NCBI GenBank assembly: GCA_031969915.1
Contig: DALYJJ010000019.1
Span: 1-64,000, forward strand
Direction of reading: 5' to 3'
DNA length: 64,000 nt
From: DALYJJ01 sp031969915
Lineage (GTDB): Bacteria > Acidobacteriota > Terriglobia > Bryobacterales > Bryobacteraceae
The translations under genes were made by a program, and so were the position numbers. Shown piece after piece: positions 1-9,404 of this stretch. The notes under the pieces were generated by a model. It had not been told where the DNA came from. It ran no database searches and worked only from the letters and a program-made list of their open reading frames with translations. Position 1 is the stretch's first letter. Every line of letters starts with the position of its first letter.

Positions 1-45
1 ACAGAACTCGGTGTTCGTCTGCGCCCGGGGAAGCAGTTTCTGGAG

Positions 46-210
46 AGCGGTCAGCAGTTAGCGGTCAGCGGTCAGCAGTCAGCAGTCAGCGTGAATCTGC
101 GCCGTCAGCCCATCCGGCTGATTGCTGATCGCTGAATGCTGATCGCTAATCGCTAGTCGCTGACCGCTAATCGCTAATCGCTGACCGCTGACCGCTGACC
201 GCTGATCGCT
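46..210. repeat. Heptamer tandem array with orientation switch
   Basis: About six copies of a 7-base unit of form AGCRGTY run from 46 to 90. After a short unrelated spacer, about twelve copies of its reverse complement (GCTGAYC, GCTAATC) run from 124 to 210. The two arms can pair into a long imperfect hairpin or cruciform. The right arm ends directly on the -10 hexamer of the next gene. A second array of the same unit and layout lies at 30723-30816. Units are degenerate and there are no unique spacers, so this is not CRISPR. Confidence 0.9.
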
Positions 211-215
211 ACAAT
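210..215 (+). promoter_or_regulatory. -10 element (TACAAT) for beta-lactamase gene
   Basis: TACAAT lies exactly six bases before the GTG start at 222, so transcription would begin at or beside the start codon (leaderless mRNA). The position of the -35 box is occupied by the heptamer array and no clear -35 is visible. Confidence 0.5.
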
Positions 216-221
216 AACAAA

Positions 222-1793
222 GTGCTTCGAATCAGCCTGCTGGTCCTGCTGAGCTGTGCGTGCGCCCTGGGCGCGGCTGAAACGTTTGTCCTGGACGGCG
301 TCACGGCCGGTGAACCGAAGCGGCGTTTTTCCCCGTGCTCGACTTTCAAGATCCCGAACGCCGCGATGATTCTGGAGACTGGAACTGCCGGGGACGAGAG
401 TTTCGTTCTGAAGTACGACGAGAAGCGGGACGGCGCGCAGTCGAACCCGGAGTGGGCGCGCGACCTCGATCTCCGGGGGGCGCTCCAGCGCTCGGCCGCC
501 TGGTACTTCCAGGAGATGTCGCGGCGCATGGGGGCGGCGCGGGTGCAGCCGCTGCTCGACCGCTTCGGGTACGGCAACCGCGACCTCTCGGGGGGTATCG
601 ATCGCTACTGGCTGGGCACGTCGTTAAAGATCTCGGCGGAGGAGCAGGTGGCGTTTCTCCGGAAGCTGTATGAAGGGAGCCTCGGTTTGTCGCCGCGCAC
701 CACGGCGATGGTCAAGGACATCACGCTGCTCGAAGAGACGCCGTCCTACCGCTGGCACGGGAAGACCGGGACCTGTTGGGAAACCGACCGCGACAAGGAC
801 GCCGTGGCCTGGCACGTGGGTTGGGTGGAGCGCGGCGGCGCGGTGCGATTCTACGCGTTTCATATGACCGGCGAACCGATGTCGCAACTGTTCGCGGCGC
901 GGCCCGCCCGGATTCGCGAACGGCTCTCGCGGGCCGGGCTGATCGCGCCCCAGGCGCCCACGCTCGACGAGCGCGTGCGCGCCGCCGTGACGGGCTTCCA
1001 GGGGACTGTGAGCCTGTACGCGAAGAACCTGGCCACGGGCGCCGAATACGGGCTCCGTGCCGACGAGCGCGTGCGCACCGCGAGCACGATCAAGCTGCCG
1101 ATCATGGCCGCCGTGTTTGCCGCCGTGGAGCGTGGACAGGCGCGATGGGATGAGCGGATCAAGATGACGCGCGAGGACAAGGTCTCCGGCTCCGGGGTGA
1201 TTCGCGAACTGGCGGACGACTCGGAGCTGACGCTCCGCGACCTGGTCCATCTGATGATCGTGGTGAGCGACAACACCGCCACCAACCTCGTGCTCGACCG
1301 CTTCACGGCCGACTTCGTGAACGAGGAACTGGACCGGTTGGAACTGAGGCAGACCCGCTCCCTGCGCAAGATCCTCGGCGATGGGCGCAACCTGAAACCC
1401 ACCCCCAGCGGGCACAGCCGCGAGGGACGGATGGAGGAGTTCCGGCGGTTCGGCATCGGCGTATCGACACCGCGCGAGATGGCGCGCCTGCTCGAGAAGC
1501 TGCATCGCGGAGAAGCGGTGTCCGCGGGAGCGTCCAAAGAGATGATGGCGATTCTCAAGCGCCAGCAATACAAGGACGGCATCGGGCGGCGGATCGAGGA
1601 AGAGAAGGTGGCGTCGAAGTCGGGTGCGCTCGATGCCTTGCGCAGCGACGTGGGGATCGTCGAGACGGCGAGAGGACCGGTGGCGCTGGCGATCACCGTG
1701 GACGGCATGCCGCGCACCGACTACTCACCGGAGAACGCGGGGAACAAGCTGATCGGGCGGCTGGCGGAGCTGATCGTGGAGAACCTGCGGTAG
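222..1793 (+). CDS. Bipartite serine beta-lactamase: class D-like plus class A-like unit
   Basis: Exported protein of 523 residues with two serine beta-lactamase-like halves. Residues 1-19 form a signal peptide. The first half (about 20-240) has class D (OXA) hallmarks: STFK at 40-43, YGN at 117-119, a GGIDRYWL stretch after it and KTG at 181-183. The second half (about 250-523) has class A hallmarks: STIK at 288-291, SDN at 349-351 and KSG at 466-468. The class A omega-loop glutamate (E166) is not obvious, although acidic residues lie nearby (REGRMEEF). The region before the class D serine is about 30 residues shorter than in OXA enzymes. The expected activity is beta-lactam hydrolysis in the periplasm, or penicillin-recognition. 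The reading frame is uninterrupted through both halves. GTG start. Gene fusion is seen; dual activity is inferred. Confidence 0.88.
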   Translation: MLRISLLVLLSCACALGAAETFVLDGVTAGEPKRRFSPCSTFKIPNAAMILETGTAGDESFVLKYDEKRDGAQSNPEWARDLDLRGALQRSAAWYFQEMSRRMGAARVQPLLDRFGYGNRDLSGGIDRYWLGTSLKISAEEQVAFLRKLYEGSLGLSPRTTAMVKDITLLEETPSYRWHGKTGTCWETDRDKDAVAWHVGWVERGGAVRFYAFHMTGEPMSQLFAARPARIRERLSRAGLIAPQAPTLDERVRAAVTGFQGTVSLYAKNLATGAEYGLRADERVRTASTIKLPIMAAVFAAVERGQARWDERIKMTREDKVSGSGVIRELADDSELTLRDLVHLMIVVSDNTATNLVLDRFTADFVNEELDRLELRQTRSLRKILGDGRNLKPTPSGHSREGRMEEFRRFGIGVSTPREMARLLEKLHRGEAVSAGASKEMMAILKRQQYKDGIGRRIEEEKVASKSGALDALRSDVGIVETARGPVALAITVDGMPRTDYSPENAGNKLIGRLAELIVENLR

Positions 1794-1798
1794 GCGGC

Positions 1799-2890
1799 TT
1801 ACTGGAAGCCCCGGCGGAAACGGTTTACGATCTCGCCCGCGGGCACGCGGTTCCAGGTTTCGTTGACCTGAATGACGAACGTGCGGTCGCCGGGGTTGAG
1901 GCGCGTCGAGAGTCCCGCGGTCTCCAGCCGGCTCTGAAAGTTCGGCGCGTTCACGCCCGGCGTGCGCAGACGAAAGAGGTTGGTGCCCTGCGCCACGCGT
2001 TCGATTTCGAAGCTGCCGTCCTTCTGCAACTCGGCGATCACGCGTTCCGAGGTCTCCACTGCCGCGCGGAACCGTTTGTCGAAGCCGTCCAGGTGGTGTA
2101 GCGCGACGGCGGCGGATGGCCACGCCTGATAGAGCGAGCCTCCGAACATGCGGCGCGTGTGATACAGGCCTTCCAATAAGCGCTTGGGACCGGCCAGAAT
2201 GGCTCCGCTGGCCGCGTTCAGGTACTTGTAGAGAGAGATGTAGACGGTGTCGAACAGCGCGGCGTACTCGGCGGGCGGGCGGCCCGTGTAGGCGCATTCG
2301 ATCAACAGCCGTGCGCCGTCCAGGTGCAGTCCGATCCGGCTTTCACGCGCCCAGGCGGCGATCCGCTGCATCTCGTCGAAGGGGAGCCGCTGGCCAAGCA
2401 GGCGGCGGACGGGCGTTTCGATCTGCAGGGCGCCGAGCGGCGTGGGCACACGGCCGCCGATGGCGTCGGACGCCGCGCGTTGGGCCGCGGAAAGGGTGAA
2501 GGGCGAGAGGGGAATCAGGTTCAGGCCGCTGAGCGTCTGGGCGCAGTCGCCGGAGTCGTTGTAGAGATGCGCTTCGGCCTGCACCAGAACCCGCCGGCGC
2601 TCTCCTGCGAGGAGGCGCATCGCCAGATGGTTCGCGAGCGTGCCCGTAGGAAGGAATACCGCCGTTTCCTTGCCCAGCAGGGCGGCGAACCGGGCTTCGA
2701 GCTTTTCAACGGCTCCGCCGCGGGAGTAGACGTCGAGATCGTCGTCTTCACGGCGGGCGAGCAGGGCGCCGTAGGCGGACGGCGTGAGAGGAATGCCGTC
2801 GCCGTAGGCGTAGACGCGATCTTCTCCCTCCGCGCCGCGCGCCGCCTGCGCGGCGGCCAGCGGCACGGAGAGGAAGTTGCGCCGGCGCAT
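1799..2890 (-). CDS. Tat-exported threonine aldolase-like PLP enzyme
   Basis: A 363-residue protein of the threonine aldolase / beta-eliminating lyase PLP family (fold type I). After a twin-arginine leader (MRRRNFLSV, then an Ala-rich stretch) come the family features: a substrate/phosphate region FLPTGTLANHLA, the cofactor-pyridine aspartate in HLDGAR, and the Schiff-base lysine in SLYKYLNAASG. Cytoplasmic threonine aldolases cleave threonine to glycine and acetaldehyde. A Tat leader would place this one in the periplasm with cofactor already bound. It starts a few bases downstream of the M28 peptidase stop and probably shares its transcript. The family is clear. The substrate is unknown, since exported homologues are uncharacterised as far as I know. 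Confidence 0.8.
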   Translation of the reverse strand: MRRRNFLSVPLAAAQAARGAEGEDRVYAYGDGIPLTPSAYGALLARREDDDLDVYSRGGAVEKLEARFAALLGKETAVFLPTGTLANHLAMRLLAGERRRVLVQAEAHLYNDSGDCAQTLSGLNLIPLSPFTLSAAQRAASDAIGGRVPTPLGALQIETPVRRLLGQRLPFDEMQRIAAWARESRIGLHLDGARLLIECAYTGRPPAEYAALFDTVYISLYKYLNAASGAILAGPKRLLEGLYHTRRMFGGSLYQAWPSAAVALHHLDGFDKRFRAAVETSERVIAELQKDGSFEIERVAQGTNLFRLRTPGVNAPNFQSRLETAGLSTRLNPGDRTFVIQVNETWNRVPAGEIVNRFRRGFQ

Positions 2891-2893
2891 GGA

Positions 2894-4504
<1,611 letters not shown>

Positions 4505-4540
4505 AGAATTGTTTAAGAGAGTAACACGGCAGGGGCGCGC

Positions 4541-4546
4541 TACAAT
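4541..4546 (+). promoter_or_regulatory. -10 element (TACAAT) for DtxR-family gene
   Basis: TACAAT lies 21 bases before the GTG start at 4568, in the 63-base divergent gap between the M28 peptidase and the regulator. No convincing -35 hexamer is visible. Confidence 0.4.
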
Positions 4547-4567
4547 CTCTGGGGGAACCGGGCCGGC

Positions 4568-5242
4568 GTGAAAATTACGATCTCCAAGGAGAACTATCTG
4601 AAGGCGATCGCCGAGGCGGAGAGCGAGGGCGAGGTGGTGATTGCCGCCACGTTGGCCCGCTGGCTGAACGTGTCGGCGCCCGCCGTGACGATGGCCACGC
4701 GGCGGCTAAAGCGCGACGGTCTGATTGCGGTGGACGGCACGGACGGGCGGATCCGCCTGACCGGCGAAGGCCGTGAAATCGCCGCCCGCCTGCTGAACCG
4801 CCATCACCTGATCGAACGCATGCTCACCGAGATCTTCGGCATGGAGTGGTACAAGGTCCACGATGAGGCGGAACAGTTGGAGCACGCCGTCTCAGAGGAT
4901 TTCGAGCGGAGGCTGCAGGAGCGGCTGGGAAACGGCGGCGCCTGCCCGCACGGCAACCGGGTGGAGGAAGACGCCCCGGAGAACCGCCGGGCGCGGGGCT
5001 TGTCGCCGCTGGACGAGGTGGCGGCGGAGAGCCGGGCCACGGTCGTGAGCGTATTCGAGCGCGACCGCCAGTTGCTGGAGTATCTCGATTCGCTCGGCAT
5101 CAGGCCGGGGGCGCGCGTCGAGGTGCTCAACCGCAACTATGACGAGACGCTGACGCTGCGCGTGGGTGAGGGAGCGGTGGCGCTGGGCCGCAGCGCAGCG
5201 CGGCGGATCTGGGTGCGGCCCGATGAGAGTGAGGTACACTAG
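4568..5242 (+). CDS. DtxR/MntR-type metal-dependent regulator
   Basis: A 224-residue protein with the three-part DtxR layout. Residues 1-65 form a winged helix-turn-helix (LARWLNVSAPAVTMATRRL). Residues 66-145 form the metal-binding dimerisation domain, with NRHHLIERML, HDEAEQLEHAVSEDFERRL and CPHGN. The last 75 residues form an SH3-like FeoA domain (ARVEVLNRNYDETLTLRVG). Family members bind Mn2+ or Fe2+ and repress metal uptake genes. No transporter lies beside it, so the regulon is elsewhere. The start is GTG with no strong Shine-Dalgarno sequence. Confidence 0.88.
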   Translation: MKITISKENYLKAIAEAESEGEVVIAATLARWLNVSAPAVTMATRRLKRDGLIAVDGTDGRIRLTGEGREIAARLLNRHHLIERMLTEIFGMEWYKVHDEAEQLEHAVSEDFERRLQERLGNGGACPHGNRVEEDAPENRRARGLSPLDEVAAESRATVVSVFERDRQLLEYLDSLGIRPGARVEVLNRNYDETLTLRVGEGAVALGRSAARRIWVRPDESEVH

Positions 5243-5259
5243 AGCAGTCCACGACAATT

Positions 5260-5337
5260 CGGGCCGTGGCGCAGCCTGGCTAGCGCGCTTGCTTGGGGTG
5301 CAAGAGGTCCCGGGTTCAAATCCCGGCGGCCCGACCA
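5260..5337 (+). tRNA. tRNA-Pro (anticodon GGG)
   Basis: Complete cloverleaf of 78 bases including encoded CCA: acceptor CGGGCCG/CGGCCCG with discriminator A, anticodon stem CTTGC/GCAAG around loop TTGGGGT (anticodon GGG), and T arm CCGGG-TTCAAAT-CCCGG. A first base of C is usual for proline tRNAs. An Mrr-like nuclease gene follows. Confidence 0.95.
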
Positions 5338-5489
5338 AATTCCTCTCGGCTTTCCGCCACTGCACGCTCCCAAACCTGACAAATTTCGCCGCTCTTACAC
5401 GAAGCGCCCACGGCGCCAGCGCGATCGGCCGCTAATCTGGGGCTGGCCGGTTCAACGACAATACCGTATGGAGCCATGCTGCGTAGCCG

Positions 5490-6554
5490 ATGACCAACAA
5501 AGCTGTTTTCTTTTCCCGTTGCCGCCCGCAAGACTCAGATCCCATCGAGATTGTTCTCAGAGAACGGCGCGTCTTCATCGGATACCCAGCTTGTCGACCT
5601 GTGAACGGTGAGCTTGAGAAGAAACGCCTCCGGAACCACGTAATGGACCTTCACTGTTCCGACGAGGAGTGGGTCGCTCTGCGACGTGACCTCGGAAAGA
5701 ATTGGCGGCGTGAGTTCCAGAAGAATCGCAACTTCGTACGGGCGATAGAACCGGGTGCAATCGCGTTGGTCCCACGTCCTGGGCGAGGCGTCGTTTACGC
5801 GGGACGTGTTACCTCGCCGTTTGAGTTGCTGGACGATCCGCCATGGGGAGAAGAGTACCTCCAGCTCCGCCGTAAGCAGCGCCTAGATGTGTCGGACGAA
5901 TGCAGCCACCTGGCTGACGTTGCCCAGTGTATTACTGTGGACGACTTCCGACCCATTCCTTTTGCGAGCGTTCCAGCTTGGATTCGCCGCTCCCTTTTCG
6001 GGCGATCGACCTACGGGCTAGTGGGGCCGCTTGAGTCCTTAGGCTTCGATCCTTACTCAGCATTGGTGAAGCTGCTAGACAACCCGCGGTCCGCGTTCCC
6101 TTCCTGGACTGATGAACTCGATGAGATCGAGCGAAGACTCGTCGAAGCGGTAGGCCCGAACCAATTTGAACACCTTTGCGTTGCTCTGCTCCAACTGGAG
6201 CATCCGCAAGAAAGCTGGGTTCACATCGGCGGGAGTGGCGATGGAGGCGTCGACGGCATAAGCACCGGACCCAACGGAAAGGTGGTGGGAATGCTCCAGT
6301 GCAAATGGGCATATCAAGGCGAGAGTCTCACCATCGCGGATTCCGCCGCCGAGAGTTGCGTGAGGCAAGTTCTCGCATCGATCATCCACCCGAGTGAGGT
6401 GACAGTGCCAGAGGGTTTGGAATTCTGGTCTCGCCGGAGAATTGCGGAGATCCTGAGGAAGCACGCCAACCGATTGCCACTCGCCTTGTCGCTTCGCATA
6501 GCGCACGTCGCGGATCGTCCTCCAACGACAGGTCAGATTCCGGTTGACGACTGA
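5490..6554 (+). CDS. Mrr-like restriction endonuclease
   Basis: A 354-residue protein. The C-terminal third has the PD-(D/E)XK fold signature of Mrr-type nucleases: Glu227 in FEHLC, Asp255 in GDGGVDG, and the QCK triad (270-272) in MLQCKWAY. The first 200 residues match no domain I recognise and could be the target-recognition part. There is no methyltransferase next door, so a type IV (modified-DNA) restriction role or another DNA-processing role is likelier than a type II system. It lies about 150 bases after tRNA-Pro, a usual integration site, and its codon usage looks less GC-biased than the neighbours, consistent with horizontal transfer. ATG start; ribosome site weak. Confidence 0.75.
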   Translation: MTNKAVFFSRCRPQDSDPIEIVLRERRVFIGYPACRPVNGELEKKRLRNHVMDLHCSDEEWVALRRDLGKNWRREFQKNRNFVRAIEPGAIALVPRPGRGVVYAGRVTSPFELLDDPPWGEEYLQLRRKQRLDVSDECSHLADVAQCITVDDFRPIPFASVPAWIRRSLFGRSTYGLVGPLESLGFDPYSALVKLLDNPRSAFPSWTDELDEIERRLVEAVGPNQFEHLCVALLQLEHPQESWVHIGGSGDGGVDGISTGPNGKVVGMLQCKWAYQGESLTIADSAAESCVRQVLASIIHPSEVTVPEGLEFWSRRRIAEILRKHANRLPLALSLRIAHVADRPPTTGQIPVDD

Positions 6555-6664
6555 AGCGCGGCGATGATCACGTCGGTGGGTCCATAGGCAGAAACTATGG
6601 TGATTCCCGCGGCCGATGGGGCCGAAACTGGAGTCGGTTCGGAGTCCATGGCTGTCCGGACAAC

Positions 6665-6670
6665 TATAAT
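6665..6670 (+). promoter_or_regulatory. -10 element (TATAAT) for amidohydrolase gene
   Basis: A perfect TATAAT lies six bases before the ATG at 6677, the same spacing as at 210-222 and 49463-49456. This predicts a leaderless transcript. Confidence 0.6.
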
Positions 6671-6676
6671 GCAACC

Positions 6677-8515
6677 ATGCCGGCCAGCGTTGCGGGCATC
6701 GCGCTGGTCTGCGGCGCCATACTCACATTCATGTGGGCCGGACAAGCGATCGTCTACCTCGCCACGGGCAAACTGCCTCAACTCCTGATCGACGCGGGTG
6801 GGATCACCGCGCTGGCCGGTGCGTTTGGGCTGGCGGTCTCTGCCCTGGCCAGCTTGGTGCTGCTTTTGCGCGCGTTGCCGGCGGCCGGTCCTGTCCTCGG
6901 TTCGTGCCCGAAGACCCACCCGGCGGATGGACCCAGTCTTCCTTCGATTGTCGCCGCGGTCACGATTCTGACTGGCGCGATGGTCACGATGTCGCCTTCG
7001 GCGCGGGCGCAATCTCCCTCGACGGGTGGGGAAACGGATTCTTTCGCAATCCGGAACGTCCGCATCTTCGACGGGCAGAAAGTCCTGGAAAGCGCCACCG
7101 CGGTGATCCGGAACGGACGGATCGACTCCGTCGGGAAGGAATTGCGGGTGCCAGCCGGTCTCCGGGTTATCGACGGAACGGGGAAGACGCTGCTACCCGG
7201 CCTGATCAACTGCCATGTGCACTCCGTTTCCGTTGCGCAACTGCGTGAGGAAATGCTGTTCGGAGTGACCACGGTGCTCAACATGTATGCCGACCCCGCC
7301 GCTGTCGCGAAGGCTCGGCAGAAGCAGGCTGGTGCTCAGGCCCTCGACACCGCCGATCTGTTTTCGTCGGGCAACATGGTGGTCGCGCCGGGCAGTGGAG
7401 CGGCCCAGGCGACGGGTGCTCCGACAATCGCCGGGCCGGCGGAGGCAGAAGCGTTTGTCGAGGCGCGCCTGCGAGAGGGTTCCGACTACATCAAGATCAT
7501 CTACGGAAACGCCGGCACTGGCGATCCTGTCATCTCCGAGGCGACATTGCGAGCCGCGGTGGAGGCAACTCACCGCCGAGGCAAACTCGCCGTGGTGCAC
7601 ATCGACAACCCCAAGGGCGCACTCGCAGCGGTGGACGCCGGTGCCGACGGACTCGCCCACCTCTACCTGAGCGGACAGCCCGCCGATCCGTCGCTGGTGC
7701 CGGCGGCGCGGAAGCGCGGTTCGTTCGTCATCCCGACGCTTGCCGTATTAGAGGCGCTGGCCGGGATTCGGGGCGCCGCGGGGCTTCTGGCCGATCCCTC
7801 GATTGCGCCCTTCCTCTCAGAGAAGGCGGTCGCAAACCTCAATGCCCCTTCCCGGCCCGATTCCCACCTGAAGCTCTCCTACACCCAGGAGTTGGTCAGG
7901 CAATTGAACGGTGCCGGCGTCGCGATCCTGGCCGGCACCGACGAACCGATGCCCGGGACATGGCACGGGGTGAGTCTCCACCGCGAACTCGAACTGCTGC
8001 GGCAATCGGGAATGACGGCAGTGCAGGCGCTCGCGGCTGCGACCTCGGTTCCCGCCGACCGATTCCGGCTGACCGACCGCGGCCGGATTGCCCCGGGGAT
8101 GCGGGCTGACCTGCTGCTGATCGATGGCGACCCCACCGCCGACATCCTGGCGACTCGCAAGATCGCACGTGTCTGGAAGTTGGGGCGCGAGATCGACCGA
8201 GAGGCGTTTCGCATCGAGCTTCAGGCCTCCCAGAACCGTCCCTCCATCGCAGTGGATCCTGCCATTCTGCGCAACTACGCCGGACGATACGACTTTGGGC
8301 AGCAGATGGTCTTCGAATTCTCCGTGGTCGACGATCGCCTCTGTATCGAGTTACCCAATGGAAAGCGCATCCCTCTCGATGCGGCATCACCGGTGGAGTT
8401 TTATTCCAAGACGATCGGGCTGAACCTACGGGTGGAGGTAGACGTCAAGGGCAGAGTGACCGCCCTGGTCATCCAGCAGGGTGAGGAAAACCGGCGCGGC
8501 AGGAGGGTGGAATAG
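6677..8515 (+). CDS. Membrane-anchored amidohydrolase with DUF3471-like tail
   Basis: A 612-residue protein. The N-terminal 115 residues hold two to three hydrophobic segments (starting at residues 5, 40 and 90), so the enzyme is probably anchored with its catalytic part outside. Residues about 120-510 form an amidohydrolase TIM barrel of the imidazolonepropionase/prolidase type. It has the metal site INCHVH, the likely carbamylated-lysine region YIKIIYG, VVHIDN, GLAHLY and the catalytic Asp in AGTDEPM. The last 80 residues (NYAGRYDFG onward) resemble the DUF3471 lipocalin-like tails found on exported hydrolases. The substrate may be an acyl dipeptide or an N-substituted amino acid; not determinable here. 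Neighbours do not form an operon with it. Confidence 0.8.
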   Translation: MPASVAGIALVCGAILTFMWAGQAIVYLATGKLPQLLIDAGGITALAGAFGLAVSALASLVLLLRALPAAGPVLGSCPKTHPADGPSLPSIVAAVTILTGAMVTMSPSARAQSPSTGGETDSFAIRNVRIFDGQKVLESATAVIRNGRIDSVGKELRVPAGLRVIDGTGKTLLPGLINCHVHSVSVAQLREEMLFGVTTVLNMYADPAAVAKARQKQAGAQALDTADLFSSGNMVVAPGSGAAQATGAPTIAGPAEAEAFVEARLREGSDYIKIIYGNAGTGDPVISEATLRAAVEATHRRGKLAVVHIDNPKGALAAVDAGADGLAHLYLSGQPADPSLVPAARKRGSFVIPTLAVLEALAGIRGAAGLLADPSIAPFLSEKAVANLNAPSRPDSHLKLSYTQELVRQLNGAGVAILAGTDEPMPGTWHGVSLHRELELLRQSGMTAVQALAAATSVPADRFRLTDRGRIAPGMRADLLLIDGDPTADILATRKIARVWKLGREIDREAFRIELQASQNRPSIAVDPAILRNYAGRYDFGQQMVFEFSVVDDRLCIELPNGKRIPLDAASPVEFYSKTIGLNLRVEVDVKGRVTALVIQQGEENRRGRRVE

Positions 8516-8686
8516 CCGGCTTTGCAGAAACCTGCCGCCGCCTCAAGAAAGGGCCTCTTTCCGAACCTAAGCGTAGATGAACAACGAGTCGCTGGAAGGC
8601 ATCCAGGCGCACCGGCGGATTGGGCGGGGGCGGCGGCACGAACGCCCGGACGGTCTCGTCGCCGTAGGACTTCTGCCGACACAGAA

Positions 8687-8739
8687 TCCTTTCGTTGCAC
8701 TTCTCTTAACGAAAGGATATGCCATTTTCGTTTCGTTAA
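8687..8739. promoter_or_regulatory. Three alternating AACGAAA arms upstream of TA locus
   Basis: TCCTTTCGTT (8687-8696) is perfectly complementary to AACGAAAGGA (8708-8717). The same central arm, read as TTAACGAAA (8706-8714), is perfectly complementary to TTTCGTTAA (8731-8739). The middle arm can therefore pair with either flank, giving mutually exclusive hairpins or two overlapping operator sites. The rest of 8516-8836 is non-coding apart from the palindromes. Confidence 0.6.
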
Positions 8740-8786
8740 CCAGTTCGTGACTGTCCACATGGAAACCAGAGTCTGGGCTGTGCGCA

Positions 8787-8829
8787 GGTATTGTCTGCGG
8801 CGTCAATACCGTCTACGATCTAGATGGTA
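8787..8829. promoter_or_regulatory. Palindromes before antitoxin start
   Basis: A perfect 7-base inverted repeat, GGTATTG (8787-8793) and CAATACC (8804-8810), is followed by an imperfect TACCGTCTA/TAGATGGTA palindrome (8807-8829). The second ends eight bases before the ATG at 8837. These are good candidates for autoregulatory operator half-sites. Confidence 0.5.
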
Positions 8830-8836
8830 TAGGCGA

Positions 8837-9397
8837 ATGCAGGTTGTTGAATTGAAGCTCAAACAGGCTAGCGCCGTTCTCGGTGTCTCCCCCAAGGACC
8901 TGCAGAACCTGGTCCAACTCAACGTGTTGAAGCCGTCCAGGAAGGACGCCTGCTATTGGTTTGACACACGCCGGCTGCTGGAAGCGAAGGTGACCTTCTA
9001 TCTCAAGGAATCCCTGGGCGCCTCAACTGAGGTCCTCGCCCGATTCGCGAAAGCTCTTTCCCGTGATGTCAGCGATGAGGACTGGGCCAAGCTCCGCTAC
9101 CTCAGGCTGAGCTCTCGGCCGGCACGCGGGCGGGAGGCCGTCGAGGTACGGATTCCCTTGCGCGAGCTAGCCAGGGAACTCGACGAACAGCTTCCCCGCG
9201 CACAGCTCTATCAAGACTTGCCGCGCGGGCGGAAGCGGCCCGATTGGAAGCGTGAGCTTGTGCGCAATCTGGAAGCCGCGGCGGACGACCTCGCCGGGAT
9301 CACCTACGACGAAATTCAGTCGGCCATCCGTGGGTACCGCGCCGGCAAGAAGGGCCTGCCGGAGGTCACCGTTGGCGGCGAAAAGCGCCCGGCGTAG
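8837..9397 (+). CDS. Probable antitoxin with MerR-like N-terminus
   Basis: A 186-residue protein. The first 65 residues look like a MerR/excisionase-type winged helix (LKQASAVLGVSPKDLQNLVQLN, then YWFDTRRLLEAK). The remainder is helical, charged and unrecognised. It lies eight bases before a PIN-domain reading frame, as in type II toxin-antitoxin operons where the DNA-binding antitoxin comes first. The ATG at 8837 is preferred: the open frame extends upstream to 8522, but the extension is Arg-rich, low quality and covers the palindromes. Dense inverted repeats upstream suggest autorepression. Function is inferred from context. Confidence 0.6.
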   Translation: MQVVELKLKQASAVLGVSPKDLQNLVQLNVLKPSRKDACYWFDTRRLLEAKVTFYLKESLGASTEVLARFAKALSRDVSDEDWAKLRYLRLSSRPARGREAVEVRIPLRELARELDEQLPRAQLYQDLPRGRKRPDWKRELVRNLEAAADDLAGITYDEIQSAIRGYRAGKKGLPEVTVGGEKRPA

Positions 9398-9404
9398 AGG
9401 AGTC

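Noticed and set aside
46..210. CRISPR-like appearance of regular repeats
   Set aside because: Units are seven bases, degenerate and have no unique spacers; no cas genes nearby.
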